NCBI RefSeq assembly: GCF_001189295.1
Contig: NZ_CP012159.1
Coordinates: 1,998,001-2,062,000 of the forward strand
Length of the DNA: 64,000 nt
Direction: 5' to 3'
Origin: Chondromyces crocatus
GTDB taxonomy: Bacteria; Myxococcota_A; Polyangia; Polyangiales; Polyangiaceae
The notes under the pieces were generated by a model. That model was not told the DNA's origin. It ran no database searches and was given only the letters and a program-made list of their open reading frames with translations. The position numbers were made by a program, and so were the translations under genes. Shown in pieces: positions 25,737 to 42,739 of the stretch (position 1 is its first letter; each line of letters begins with the position of its first letter).

Positions 25737-25771
25737 GGACCAGGATGGCCTAGACCTGGCTGTCCTGGTCC
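25737..25771 (+). terminator. Hairpin between tuf and tRNA-Trp
   Basis: Arms 25737-25750 and 25758-25771 (GGACCAGGA against TCCTGGTCC, extended inward by wobble and GC pairs) with a 7-nt loop. The following bases are not a T-run, so it may be a partial terminator or an RNA-processing stem separating tuf from tRNA-Trp. Confidence 0.5.
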
Positions 25772-25800
25772 GGTACGGGGTTTCGAACGACGAGAATCCT

Positions 25801-25873
25801 AGGGGTATAGCTCAGTTGGTAGAGCAGCGGATTCCAAATCCGCAGGTCGGGAGTTCGAGCCTCTCTGCCCCTG
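25801..25873 (+). tRNA. tRNA-Trp (anticodon CCA)
   Basis: Acceptor AGGGGTA/TGCCCCT, D-arm GCTCAGTTGGTAGAGC, anticodon stem-loop GCGGA-TTCCAAA-TCCGC, T-arm GGGAGTTCGAGCCTCTC. It sits between tuf and secE, a widely conserved place. Confidence 0.97.
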
Positions 25874-25924
25874 CCGAGATGGACAGGCATCTGCCTGGAC
25901 TGACGCGGCGTTGCTGGTGTGATC

Positions 25925-26554
25925 ATGGCCAAAGGCAAGAAGAGCGAGAATGCGCCGGAAGGCGACGAGCCTGTGGACCGAGAGGAAGACCTCTCGGACG
26001 CAGAGCAAGAGACCGCGCTTGCCGTTCATGAGAATGACGCCAAGCGCAGCGCGATTGCCCAGGGTGGCACTGAAGAGGTCGTAGCGCCGGGTGAAGAGGA
26101 CGACGAGGACGATGAGTCCGACGGGGCGGCCGCTCAGCTGGGCATCGATAAGTATGTCTTCGCCGCGTTCTTCGTGGCGGGGATGCTCTTTGCCTACCTG
26201 ATTGGGCGCCTGGTCCATGGAGTCTGGGCCACCGCAGCGAGCACGGCGTGGTTCAGCCGAGCCGTCCCAGTTCTCGCCAACGTCGCTGATGAGCAGAAGA
26301 CGACCTACGGGGTCGTCATCGGCGGCATCATTGCTCTGATTCTGGTTCTCAGGATGTACCGAAATCCGGAGATCCGAACCTGGGCGGACGAAGTCGCGAC
26401 CGAACTGACGAAAGTAAAGTGGCCCACGAAGAAGGATGTGACCAACGCGACCTTCATCGTCATCACGGCGACGACGGTGGCGACCATCTATCTGACGCTG
26501 CTTGATCGATTCTGGGCATTCGTAACTAGCATCGTTTACGGCGATGGTAGTTGA
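25925..26554 (+). CDS. secE: Preprotein translocase subunit SecE
   Basis: 209 residues, long for SecE. SecE clamps SecY in the Sec channel. An acidic, Glu/Asp-rich cytoplasmic N-terminus of about 70 residues (EEDDEDDESDGAAA) precedes three transmembrane helices (about 78-100, 130-150, 180-205), as in the three-helix enterobacterial type. The conserved amphipathic SecE region ELTKVKWPTKKDVTNATFIV follows helix 2. The ATG at 25925 is preferred over an in-frame GTG two codons earlier. Its 3' end precedes nusG closely. Confidence 0.93.
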   Translation: MAKGKKSENAPEGDEPVDREEDLSDAEQETALAVHENDAKRSAIAQGGTEEVVAPGEEDDEDDESDGAAAQLGIDKYVFAAFFVAGMLFAYLIGRLVHGVWATAASTAWFSRAVPVLANVADEQKTTYGVVIGGIIALILVLRMYRNPEIRTWADEVATELTKVKWPTKKDVTNATFIVITATTVATIYLTLLDRFWAFVTSIVYGDGS

Positions 26555-26582
26555 GGCAGCAGTCCTGAGGGAGCCACGCGCC

Positions 26583-27113
26583 ATGGCGAAGAAGTGGTAC
26601 GTCATCCACACCTACTCGGGATACGAGGCGAAGGTGCGCGACGCGCTACTGCAACGAATGAAGCAGTATGCGATGGAAGATCGGTTCGGGGAGATTCTGA
26701 TCCCGAGCGAGACCGTGACCGAGACGCGCCCTGGTGGAAAGACCAGGGTCAGGCAGAAGCTCAGCCTGCCCGGATACATCTTCGTCGAGATGGAGATGGG
26801 CGAAGAGGCTTGGCACCTGGTGAAGGAGACGCCGAAGGTGACGGGTTTCATCGGAAACCAGTCTCCCCAGGAGGTCCCCCTCTCTCAGATTGAGAGCCTG
26901 CGCAAGGGGATCGTCGAGGGTGCGGTCAAGCCCAAGCCGAAGCTGACGTTCGAGGTCGGCGAGGAAGTCCGGGTGCTGGACGGGGCCTTCGCGAACTTCA
27001 CGGGCACGGTCGACGACGTGAAGATGGACAAGCAGAAGCTCAAGGTGAAGGTGAGTATCTTTGGGCGTCCCACGAGCGTCGAACTCGATTTCTCTGCTGT
27101 AGAGAAGCGATAG
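26583..27113 (+). CDS. nusG: Transcription termination/antitermination factor NusG
   Basis: 176 residues, standard length. It binds RNA polymerase and Rho or ribosomal S10. The NGN domain begins WYVIHTYSGYEAKVRDAL and contains KLSLPGYIFVEMEM; the KOW domain follows (GEEVRVLDGAFANFTGTVDD), ending in ELDFSAVEK. The start is the ATG at 26583 with GAGGGAG upstream; an earlier in-frame ATG overlapping secE would add 13 residues and lacks conservation. 28 bp after secE. Confidence 0.97.
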   Translation: MAKKWYVIHTYSGYEAKVRDALLQRMKQYAMEDRFGEILIPSETVTETRPGGKTRVRQKLSLPGYIFVEMEMGEEAWHLVKETPKVTGFIGNQSPQEVPLSQIESLRKGIVEGAVKPKPKLTFEVGEEVRVLDGAFANFTGTVDDVKMDKQKLKVKVSIFGRPTSVELDFSAVEKR

Positions 27114-27250
27114 ACGCTTCACGAAGCCGGAGTCGCCGTGAGCGCCGAGTTGGCTGCCAGCGGCGGAGTGAGAGGGTTCCTGAGAGTCCTCTGCATCGAT
27201 GGATGAGAAACCCGCCCGAAATGGCGGCGGGCCGATAGGGTGCGAAGAAC

Positions 27251-27694
27251 ATGGCGAAGAAAGTCACCGGTTTCGTGAAGCTGCAGCTCCCGGCGGGGAA
27301 GGCCAATCCGTCGCCGCCCGTTGGCCCTGCGCTCGGTCAGCACGGCGTCAACATCATGGCGTTCTGCAAGGACTTCAACGCAAGGACGGCCTCGCAGGGA
27401 GACATGATCATCCCGGTGGTGATCACGGTCTATTCGGACCGCTCCTTCACCTTCATCATGAAGACGCCTCCGGCGTCCGTTCTGCTCAAGAAGGCCGCGG
27501 GTCTGCCCACGTCGAAGAAGCCCGGCGCTGGTTCGAAGGAGCCGAACAAGAACAAGGTCGGCAAGATCACGCAGAAGCAGCTTCAAGAGCTCGCTCAGCT
27601 CAAGATGCAGGACATGAACACGACCAACCTCGAGTCCGCGATGCGCAACATGGCGGGCACGGCTCGGTCGATGGGGATCGAGATCGGCGATTGA
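27251..27694 (+). CDS. rplK: 50S ribosomal protein L11
   Basis: 147 residues. It binds 23S rRNA in the GTPase-associated centre together with L10/L12. The N-terminal [20 protein letters not shown] with the conserved proline pair and [14 protein letters not shown] are family hallmarks. The C-terminal RNA-binding part ([30 protein letters not shown]) is normal. The 137-bp spacer before it may hold leader structure but no clear signal was recognised. Confidence 0.97.
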   Translation: MAKKVTGFVKLQLPAGKANPSPPVGPALGQHGVNIMAFCKDFNARTASQGDMIIPVVITVYSDRSFTFIMKTPPASVLLKKAAGLPTSKKPGAGSKEPNKNKVGKITQKQLQELAQLKMQDMNTTNLESAMRNMAGTARSMGIEIGD

Positions 27695-27807
27695 CGGTCG
27701 TCGCTCCGTCCTGGAGCGAAGAGTTTGCCGGTTGATCGTCGCGCCAGTTTGCTAACGATGCCGTCAACGCCATACGTCAAGGGCAATCAGGCATCGGAGA
27801 AAGTTCA

Positions 27808-27830
27808 CCACGGTCTGAGGCGCACCGTGG
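27808..27830 (+). promoter_or_regulatory. Hairpin in the rplA leader
   Basis: CCACGGT (27808-27814) pairs with ACCGTGG (27824-27830) around a 9-nt loop, about 30 nt before the rplA start. The 166-bp rplK-rplA spacer is the only long leader ahead of rplA-rplJ, so it is a candidate for autoregulation by L1 or the L10 complex. Hairpin seen; role inferred. Confidence 0.35.
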
Positions 27831-27860
27831 GAGGCGAAAGCCGTTACGCAAGGAGGATAT

Positions 27861-28565
27861 ATGCCTAAAGTCGCCAAGAAGAAGGCTGCGGCGCGAGCTG
27901 TCGTAGATCGCGGCCAGAAATACGCCCTGCTGGAGGCGTGTGGGCTCGTCAAGAAGGCGGCTTCGGCCAAGTTCGACGAGACCGTCGACATCGCTGTCCG
28001 GCTCGGGGTGAATCCCAAGCACGCTGACCAGATGGTCCGTGGTGCTGTCGTTCTGCCGCACGGCACGGGGCAATCGCTTCGTGTCCTGGTCTTCGCCAAA
28101 GGCGAGAAGGCACGGGAGGCTGAGGCCGCCGGTGCCGACTCGGTGGGTGCGGAGGAGCTCGTCGCGAAGGTCCAGGAAGGCTTCCTGGATTTCGACCGAG
28201 TCATTGCGACGCCTGACATGATGGGCCTCGTCGGGAAGCTGGGTCGGATTCTCGGCCCTCGTGGGCTCATGCCAAACCCCAAGGTCGGCACCGTCACCTT
28301 CGACGTGAAGACGGCGGTGAACGAGGCGAAGGCGGGCAAGGTGGAGTATCGCGTCGAGCGCGCTGGCATCGTCCACGCACGAATCGGCAAGTGCTCCTTT
28401 GCAGAGGACAAACTGGCGGCCAATGCGGACGCACTGCTTCAAGCGCTCATCCGCGCGAAGCCCGCAACGGCCAAGGGAATCTATCTGCGCAGCATCACCA
28501 TGGCCTCCACGATGGGACCAGGGGTCAGGATCGATCCCCTTCAGTTCAGCGCGAAGGAGGTATAG
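27861..28565 (+). CDS. rplA: 50S ribosomal protein L1
   Basis: 234 residues. It forms the L1 stalk at the ribosomal E site and in other bacteria represses its own operon. Family blocks are present: [68 protein letters not shown] and [20 protein letters not shown]. Strong ribosome-binding site AAGGAGG just before the ATG. Only 3 nt separate it from rplJ. Confidence 0.98.
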   Translation: MPKVAKKKAAARAVVDRGQKYALLEACGLVKKAASAKFDETVDIAVRLGVNPKHADQMVRGAVVLPHGTGQSLRVLVFAKGEKAREAEAAGADSVGAEELVAKVQEGFLDFDRVIATPDMMGLVGKLGRILGPRGLMPNPKVGTVTFDVKTAVNEAKAGKVEYRVERAGIVHARIGKCSFAEDKLAANADALLQALIRAKPATAKGIYLRSITMASTMGPGVRIDPLQFSAKEV

Positions 28566-28568
28566 GCC

Positions 28569-29102
28569 ATGGACAAATCGCAGAAGGAAGTCATCGTCAG
28601 CTCGGTCCGTGAAAAGTTCGAGCGGATGACGTCGGTGGTCTTCATCGACTTCAAAGGACTCAACGTCGAAGCGGTCACGAAGCTGAGGCAGGAGTTCCAG
28701 AAGTCAGGCGTGGAGTACAAGGTGGTCAAGAACACCTTGGTGCACCAGGCCGTGAAGGCTCTCCCTTGGGCCAAGAAGCTCGACACGACGCTGCGGGGAA
28801 TGACCGGAGTTGCGTGGAGCTTCGAGGATCCGAGCGCTGCGGCCAAGGTGCTCAAGGCGTTCAGGAAGGATAACCAGAAGCTTCAGATCAAGGCGGGCTT
28901 GATCGAGGGTGAGCTCCTCTCGGCGGAAGCCGTGGAAGAGCAGCTCGCGACGATGCCTGGCAAGGATGAGCTTCGGGCGATGCTCCTGGCGACCCTGCAG
29001 GCCCCCTTGCAGCAATTCGTTCAGCAGCTGAACGCACCGCTTCAGAACTTTGCCTACCTCTTGAAGGCGAAGGAAGACAGCGCTGGCGGCGCAGCGAGCT
29101 AG
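28569..29102 (+). CDS. rplJ: 50S ribosomal protein L10
   Basis: 177 residues. It anchors the L7/L12 dimers to the ribosome. The N-terminus SQKEVIVSSVREKFERMTSV, then FIDFKGLNVEAVTKLRQEF and YKVVKNTLVHQAVK, are the L10 rRNA-binding fold. The C-terminal helix that holds L12 is APLQQFVQQLNAPLQNFAYL. GGAGG upstream of the ATG. The spacer from rplA is too short for the L10 leader RNA usual in many bacteria, so feedback would have to act further upstream. Confidence 0.97.
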   Translation: MDKSQKEVIVSSVREKFERMTSVVFIDFKGLNVEAVTKLRQEFQKSGVEYKVVKNTLVHQAVKALPWAKKLDTTLRGMTGVAWSFEDPSAAAKVLKAFRKDNQKLQIKAGLIEGELLSAEAVEEQLATMPGKDELRAMLLATLQAPLQQFVQQLNAPLQNFAYLLKAKEDSAGGAAS

Positions 29103-29196
29103 TCCGGCATGAGTTTTGGGCTTGCGCCCAGTGCAAATTGGTTTATGTGGCCAACCTCCTACGGTTGGCAGGCAGTTTGTCGAAGGAGTCCGTGTC

Positions 29197-29583
29197 ATGG
29201 CTGAGATCACCCGCGAGCAGGTTGTCGATTACCTCTCCAACCTCCCTGTCATTCAGATTGCAGAGCTCATCAAGGAGCTGGAAAACAAGTGGGGCGTGAA
29301 GGCCGCTCCCGCTGCCGTCGCTGTGGCCGCCACCCCCGGCACGGCTGCTACTGCCGAGAAGGCTCCTGAGCAGACGGAGTTCGATGTCGTCCTGGCGAAC
29401 GCCGGTGGCAACAAGATCGCCGTCATCAAGGCCATCCGGGAGATCACCGGGCTGGGCCTGAAGGAAGCGAAGGACCTCGTCGAGGCTGCCCCCAAGACCG
29501 TCAAGGAGCAGGTCTCCAAGGCGGACGCGGAGGAGATGAAGAAGAAGCTCGTCGAGGCTGGTGCGACCGTCGAGCTCAAGTAA
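29197..29583 (+). CDS. rplL: 50S ribosomal protein L7/L12
   Basis: 128 residues, usual length. It recruits translation factors to the ribosome. An N-terminal dimerisation helix pair ([20 protein letters not shown]) and an Ala/Pro/Thr hinge precede the C-terminal domain ([40 protein letters not shown]). ATG at 29197 with AAGGAG upstream; an earlier in-frame start would add 27 non-conserved residues. A 7-bp hairpin (29150-29169) lies in the rplJ-rplL spacer. Confidence 0.98.
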   Translation: MAEITREQVVDYLSNLPVIQIAELIKELENKWGVKAAPAAVAVAATPGTAATAEKAPEQTEFDVVLANAGGNKIAVIKAIREITGLGLKEAKDLVEAAPKTVKEQVSKADAEEMKKKLVEAGATVELK

Positions 29584-29666
29584 GGACGACGCTTCCCGCC
29601 TCGAAGGTATGGAAGTGCCACCTAGCTTGCTGGGGGGTATGCCAATCGTACCTCTGATCTCGGGAA

Positions 29667-29718
29667 CCGCCGCTCTGAGGCGGCAGGGAGTTCTATCCCT
29701 GCCGCAGCCCTCTTTTTT
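29667..29718 (+). terminator. Attenuator-like terminator between rplL and rpoB, with overlapping alternative stem
   Basis: A 10-bp GC-rich stem (29680-29689 with 29696-29705, loop gttcta) is followed 7 nt later by six T (29713-29718). This is an intrinsic terminator inside the operon. A second stem (29669-29673 with 29680-29684) uses the same left-arm bases, so the two are mutually exclusive. In E. coli a partial terminator in the same place sets ribosomal protein to RNA polymerase ratios. The remaining part of the 322-bp spacer (29584-29905) shows no gene. Confidence 0.75.
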
Positions 29719-29905
29719 GTCTCGATCCCTCACCCGGAGCCCCGGGCGTCCTGCCCTTTCAGGTTGGCCGAGTCCCCGACCGACCCGATCGCGCTCCACC
29801 ACCCGGGGACGTTCACCCATCTCTGTTCCGTAGCTTCGTCGTGTTCGCTGCTCGGATCGCGCCGTGCGTCCGCCCCGTGCCGTCCGTGAGAGCTGGAGGA
29901 AATCG

Positions 29906-34039
<4,134 letters not shown>

Positions 34040-34138
34040 TGCGGCTCCTCAGCACACCGCAGATGATTCGGTATGTCGCCACGGCGGCAGTCCGTGGGTC
34101 GCTTCTAACTGACGTGGTTTCGCTTCCGGGAGGTCTAC

Positions 34139-38422
<4,284 letters not shown>

Positions 38423-38439
38423 AACGCACATTCCCTGCG

Positions 38440-38472
38440 ATGCCTCGGTCCTCCATGGGAAGACCGAGGCAT
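38440..38472 (+). terminator. Hairpin at the end of the rpoBC operon
   Basis: ATGCCTCGGTC (38440-38450) pairs perfectly with GACCGAGGCAT (38462-38472), with further inner pairing across one mismatch. It is 17 nt after the rpoC stop. The downstream bases are C/T-rich rather than a pure T-run. Confidence 0.65.
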
Positions 38473-38964
38473 TCCCTCCCTCCCTCGCTACTCACTTCAT
38501 TCCCGACTGGGTCGCGTCGAGGGGCTTGCTCGAAGCGCGCCGGTCGATGGGCATCCTCCTGACGATTCGGAACCGTTGTGGGAACGGTCGAGGTTTTCCG
38601 TCAGCAGGACGCGCGGTGTGAGCTTGGCCATAGCCTTTCAGAGGCATGGGAAGCGCTCATCCTGTCGCTTGGCTCGCTCGCCGCGTGGGACCCTACCGAC
38701 TCCGGTGGCGCCCCATCACGGAGATCACGGTCATGTCCTTGCGTGTGGCGAGGTGCCTCCTCCTGGGAACTCATGAGGTCCGGCTCGACGAGAGGCGTTT
38801 GACCCTGTAATCTCTCGGACACCTCTGCCGACGCGTTGAGGTGCTGCGCTGGCGTGCGGCATGACGCGAGGAGTGCTGGCCTGGACGGCTAGGAGGCTTG
38901 CGAGCGACGCTGCAGCCCAATTTCCAGCCGTTACCGCTGCTACCCTACGCGCCGCGCTCGGATT
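38473..38964. other. Intergenic spacer, about 490 bp, nothing recognised
   Basis: Lies between the rpoC hairpin and the HD-GYP gene. Short open frames exist on both strands but none shows a ribosome-binding site with protein-like composition. It must hold the promoter of the downstream signalling gene; no clear promoter could be assigned. Confidence 0.5.
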
Positions 38965-38985
38965 GTGGCTACAATCAACGGATCG

Positions 38986-41103
38986 ATGGTTGCGTTCCAG
39001 GGCATCAACCAGCGGATCGCGGACCGCTTGCTTCTCGATGGGCGGATCGCACATGACGACTACCGCCGCGCAGTGGAGCACGCGACACGGAACCGCTCGC
39101 GTATCGAGGACGCGATCATAGAGCTCGATATTCTGAGCGAAGCGGATCTGTTGAAGTTCATCGCGACGCTTCACAACACCCGCTTCGTCTCGAGCGAGAA
39201 GCTGTCCAAGGCGATCATCGATTCGAGGGTGCTGTCCAAGGTTTCCGCCGTCACCGCGACGCTGCATGGAATGTTTCCGGTGCTGCTCGACGATCGAGCG
39301 TCGACGCTCTCCGTGGCGACTGCGGATCCTGACAATGACGCTGCACTGCACGAGGTGAAGCTGGCGGCGGGGGTGCGTGACGTTCGAGCCATCGTTGCGC
39401 GACCAGCCGCTGTGAGAGCCGCGATCTCCTACCACTACAGAGGAGATGCGACGGCATTCAACGCGCTGCTTCGGCCGGTGCACAACTACGAGGACTTCTT
39501 CTACAAAGAGCCCCGCGACCCCTTCGAGCGTACCCAGACGGGGGTAACGACCAGCTTTCAGATTCAGCAAGCACCTCCTGCGGTCACCTCGGTCCCGCTG
39601 CCCGCGCCTGCGCCCACGCCCCCTGCAGTCCCCTCCGTGGCGGTCACGCAAACGCCTCCGCAGCGTCCACCCACGGTGCCGCCGCGGGTCCTGGCGCCTC
39701 CGACACCACTGCCTCCCGCACCAACGACTGCGCAGAATGTCACCGCGACGGGACCGGCGCTTGCGCCTGCGCCTGTGCCTGCTCCTGAGCCGCCGCCGCC
39801 TCCGACGACGACACACGAGTATCTCGAGACGCTCAACGTCCTCGTGACGCTGCTGGAGAACAACCGGCAGGATCTACGCGGCCACTCTTCCACCGTTGCT
39901 CGTCTGGCGCGCAAGCTGTGCGAGCGCATCGGGCTAGCTCCGGCGAGTGTCGCGTCCTATGTGGCCGCTTGCTACCTCCACGATCTCGGCAAGGCGGGGC
40001 CTTACCATCTGACGGCGCTCAATGTCGCAGAGTACGAAGGCCATCGGCTCGCGGCGACGAAGGCTGTCGAGCTCCCTGCCCAGCTCATGGAATCCGCTGG
40101 CATCCCCCAGGAGATCACCGGGGCCATCACGCACATGTACGAGCGATACGACGGCACCGGCTTCCCCGACGGTCTGGCAGGGAAGGAGATCCCCCTCGGT
40201 TCACGCGTCCTCGCGGTCGTGGATACCTACGCCGATCTCTCGCAGAACCCGAGAAATCCCTACCGGAAGACGCTGCGGCCGGCGGAAGCGTGCGATGTCC
40301 TCGCCCAGTACAGGGGGACTGTCTTCGATCCCAACATCGTCGACCTCTTCCGCCAGGTGATGACCGGTGACGACATCAAGGCGAAGCTGCTGGCGGACCG
40401 CCACACCGCGCTCATCGTGGATCCCGATCCGGAGGAGACGACGGTGCTCGAACTCCGGCTCATCGAGCAGGGCTTCGACGTGTACATCGCTCGTACGGCC
40501 GTTCAAGCGCGACGTGAACTCGAGTCGCGTGAGATCGAGATCGTCGTCAGCGAGATCGATCTCGAAGAGCCTGATGGGGGGCTCACGCTGAGGAGCGAGT
40601 CGCTCAAGGCTGGAATCGGCCGGGACAAGGCGTGGGTGATCCTCACCTCGAAGACAGATCGACAGACTGCACAGCGCGCTTTCGATCTCGGCGTCGACGA
40701 CATCGCTTCGAAGCCGGTAACTGCCGATATCTTTGCCGTTCGCTTGCGGCAGATCATCGAGCGGAAGGCTTCCAGTAAACCGGGCAAGGGCGTCACGGGT
40801 TCCCTCTCGGAGATGGGGTTGCCCGACATGGTGCAGATCCTGTGGCACGGCCGCCGAACCTGCGCGCTCAAGATTCAGACGGTCTCGGGACCTGGCGAGA
40901 TCCATTTCGCCGATGGCCAGATCATCCATGCGCTCTACAGCGGTGTGCAGGGCGAGGACGCGTTCTACAAGATGCTGACCCTGCACGAGGGCGACTTCCG
41001 GCTCGACCCGAACTTCACGCCGGGCGCACGCACCATCAAGCAGTCGCCGGAGGGGCTGCTGCTGGAAGGGATGCGGCGCCTCGACGAAGGGACGATCGGA
41101 TAG
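38986..41103 (+). CDS. Four-domain signalling protein: MshEN/T2SSE_N-like, HD-GYP (degenerate), receiver-like, PATAN (DUF4388)
   Basis: 705 residues from the ATG at 38986; a GTG 7 codons earlier (38965) is an alternative. An N-terminal GspE-like domain (about 5-150: RIADRLLLDGRIAHDDYRRA) and a long Pro/Ala linker precede an HD-GYP domain (about 265-450). It keeps LHDLGK, the GHRLA histidine, YDGTGFPDGL and AVVDTY, but the usual HHE before the DG is MYE, so two metal histidines are missing. A receiver-like domain follows (about 460-585, ALIVDPDPEETTVLELRLIE; Asp in SEIDLEEPDG). The C-terminus is a PATAN/DUF4388 domain (GLPDMVQILWHGRRTCALKI; GEIHFADGQIIHALYSG). It probably senses or binds c-di-GMP rather than degrading it; that is inference. 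Confidence 0.85.
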   Translation: MVAFQGINQRIADRLLLDGRIAHDDYRRAVEHATRNRSRIEDAIIELDILSEADLLKFIATLHNTRFVSSEKLSKAIIDSRVLSKVSAVTATLHGMFPVLLDDRASTLSVATADPDNDAALHEVKLAAGVRDVRAIVARPAAVRAAISYHYRGDATAFNALLRPVHNYEDFFYKEPRDPFERTQTGVTTSFQIQQAPPAVTSVPLPAPAPTPPAVPSVAVTQTPPQRPPTVPPRVLAPPTPLPPAPTTAQNVTATGPALAPAPVPAPEPPPPPTTTHEYLETLNVLVTLLENNRQDLRGHSSTVARLARKLCERIGLAPASVASYVAACYLHDLGKAGPYHLTALNVAEYEGHRLAATKAVELPAQLMESAGIPQEITGAITHMYERYDGTGFPDGLAGKEIPLGSRVLAVVDTYADLSQNPRNPYRKTLRPAEACDVLAQYRGTVFDPNIVDLFRQVMTGDDIKAKLLADRHTALIVDPDPEETTVLELRLIEQGFDVYIARTAVQARRELESREIEIVVSEIDLEEPDGGLTLRSESLKAGIGRDKAWVILTSKTDRQTAQRAFDLGVDDIASKPVTADIFAVRLRQIIERKASSKPGKGVTGSLSEMGLPDMVQILWHGRRTCALKIQTVSGPGEIHFADGQIIHALYSGVQGEDAFYKMLTLHEGDFRLDPNFTPGARTIKQSPEGLLLEGMRRLDEGTIG

Positions 41104-41292
41104 GGCGTTCGCAGAAGCAGGCGCCATGCTGGGGGGATGGATATGTCCTCACAGCCGTGGCGCGTTCACCCCGCACCGACCCTCGGATGCACGGGGAGCT
41201 GGTCAGTTTACGGAGACGTCAGCCTCGCAAGCTGAGACCATCTTCTGGTCCGGCTCTGCACGACCTTCAACAGCCGTAGCTCCTGAGGACTC

Positions 41293-42648
41293 ATGCGACA
41301 TGGAAGTCCCCTCATCGCGCTTTCGCTCCTCATCTGTGCGGCGACTCATGTCGAATCCGCCTGGGCCTGCGGGGCGTGCATCGTCGCGCAGAGTGAATCG
41401 ACCTTGGTCACAGGGCATCGGATGGTGCTGTCCGTGTCCCAGAACGCCACGACGCTCTGGGATCAGTTTTCGTACACCGGTGATCCGGTCTCGTTCGCAT
41501 GGGTGCTGCCGATCAAAGGTGTCGTTGAGGTCGGGCTCTCTTCCGATGCGCTGTTTCAGACGCTCGAAGCGCTGACTCAGGTCACGGTCAGCTCACCCAT
41601 CATCAACTGCCCGCCTCCACCCCGTTGTGGGGACGATGCACCTCTCGCGGGCGGAGGAACCGGAGCTGATGGCAGCACGGACTCCGTTCAGATCCTCGCT
41701 CAAGAAACGGTGGGACCTTACGAGACGGTTCAGCTGTCTTCCAATGATCCCGCTGCGCTCTACAGCTGGCTCCAGCAAAACAACTACTTCATCCCTCAGG
41801 ATCTGGCGCCGGTGATCACCTCTTACGTCAACGAGGGATTCGGCTTCCTCGCACTCAAGCTGGTGCCCGGGGAGGCTGTGGATGCAATGAGACCGGTTCG
41901 CGTCACTTCGCCAGGCGCGACAGCGACCTTGCCACTGCGCATGGTGGCGGGAGGCACGGGCGCGGTGACGCCCATCTCCCTCTGGGTCCTTGGCGAGGGG
42001 CGCTACGAGCCAGCAAACTTCCCCTCTTTTCAGATCGAGCCCTCCAGTCTCGTCTGGGACTGGGCGGCGAGCCGGAGCAATTACGGTGAGCTGAGGCAGG
42101 TTGGCTACAGTGCAACAAACGGCCGTGGATGGCTCCTCGAAGCAGGAGAGCCTGTCTCATCCTATGCCATCGAATATCCGCTCACCGATCTGGTCAACTA
42201 TAGCCCTCAAGAGAGTGGGTATTTCGGCGCACCGGAGAAGGACATCACCGCGTACCGAGAAATGCTGGACGATCTCGATAAGCTGTACGGGCAGCTTCCA
42301 CCGGGCTCGCTCTGGGTGTCCCGGATGACTGGTGAACTGACCCGTGCAGCGCTCGATGATGATCTCGATCTCACGGCGTCGTCCGATCAGTCGCCCATTC
42401 CTCGCTTCCTCAAAGCTCAGAACGCGATCGGTCTACCGCCAGCGTGTCCTTCCACGCCGAGCTGTGATCCCTGGCAGAGCGGCGATGTCTCCGGTGGTGG
42501 AGGCATCGACCCTCCTGGCGGTGACGATATCTGGGGGCGCCCTGGGTCCTGCTCGATGGGCTCTGGTGCAGGTTCCCCCGCTTCGTTCGGCAGCCTCGCG
42601 GCCGCCGCAGCTCTCGCGCTTTCGCGCCGACGTCGCCGCCACGACTGA
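41293..42648 (+). CDS. DUF2330-type secreted protein with MYXO-CTERM-like anchor
   Basis: 451 residues. The signal peptide (LIALSLLICAATHVESAWA) is followed by CGACIV. The body has the DUF2330 pattern: HRMVLSVSQNATTLWDQFSY, then TGDPVSFAWVLPIKG, and later LYSWLQQNNYFIPQDLAPVI and GFGFLALKLVPGE. The C-terminus is Gly-rich, then a Cys (GSCSMGSG), a short Ala/Leu helix (SLAAAAALALS) and an RRRRR end. That is the layout of MYXO-CTERM sorting signals, which retain proteins at the myxobacterial surface after processing. Function of DUF2330 unknown. GAGG upstream of the ATG. The 189-bp spacer to the HD-GYP gene suggests its own promoter. Confidence 0.85.
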   Translation: MRHGSPLIALSLLICAATHVESAWACGACIVAQSESTLVTGHRMVLSVSQNATTLWDQFSYTGDPVSFAWVLPIKGVVEVGLSSDALFQTLEALTQVTVSSPIINCPPPPRCGDDAPLAGGGTGADGSTDSVQILAQETVGPYETVQLSSNDPAALYSWLQQNNYFIPQDLAPVITSYVNEGFGFLALKLVPGEAVDAMRPVRVTSPGATATLPLRMVAGGTGAVTPISLWVLGEGRYEPANFPSFQIEPSSLVWDWAASRSNYGELRQVGYSATNGRGWLLEAGEPVSSYAIEYPLTDLVNYSPQESGYFGAPEKDITAYREMLDDLDKLYGQLPPGSLWVSRMTGELTRAALDDDLDLTASSDQSPIPRFLKAQNAIGLPPACPSTPSCDPWQSGDVSGGGGIDPPGGDDIWGRPGSCSMGSGAGSPASFGSLAAAAALALSRRRRRHD

Positions 42649-42739
42649 GGCCGCTGCCTGAGCTTGCCCTCGTCCAGAGCAGGCCTTAGCCTCCCGATCA
42701 GGCGTGGACCGCATCACGCGGCCGCGACCCGGAGGCAAC

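Noticed and set aside
38578-38802. Small plus-strand frame after rpoC
   Set aside because: No ribosome-binding site and non-protein-like composition.
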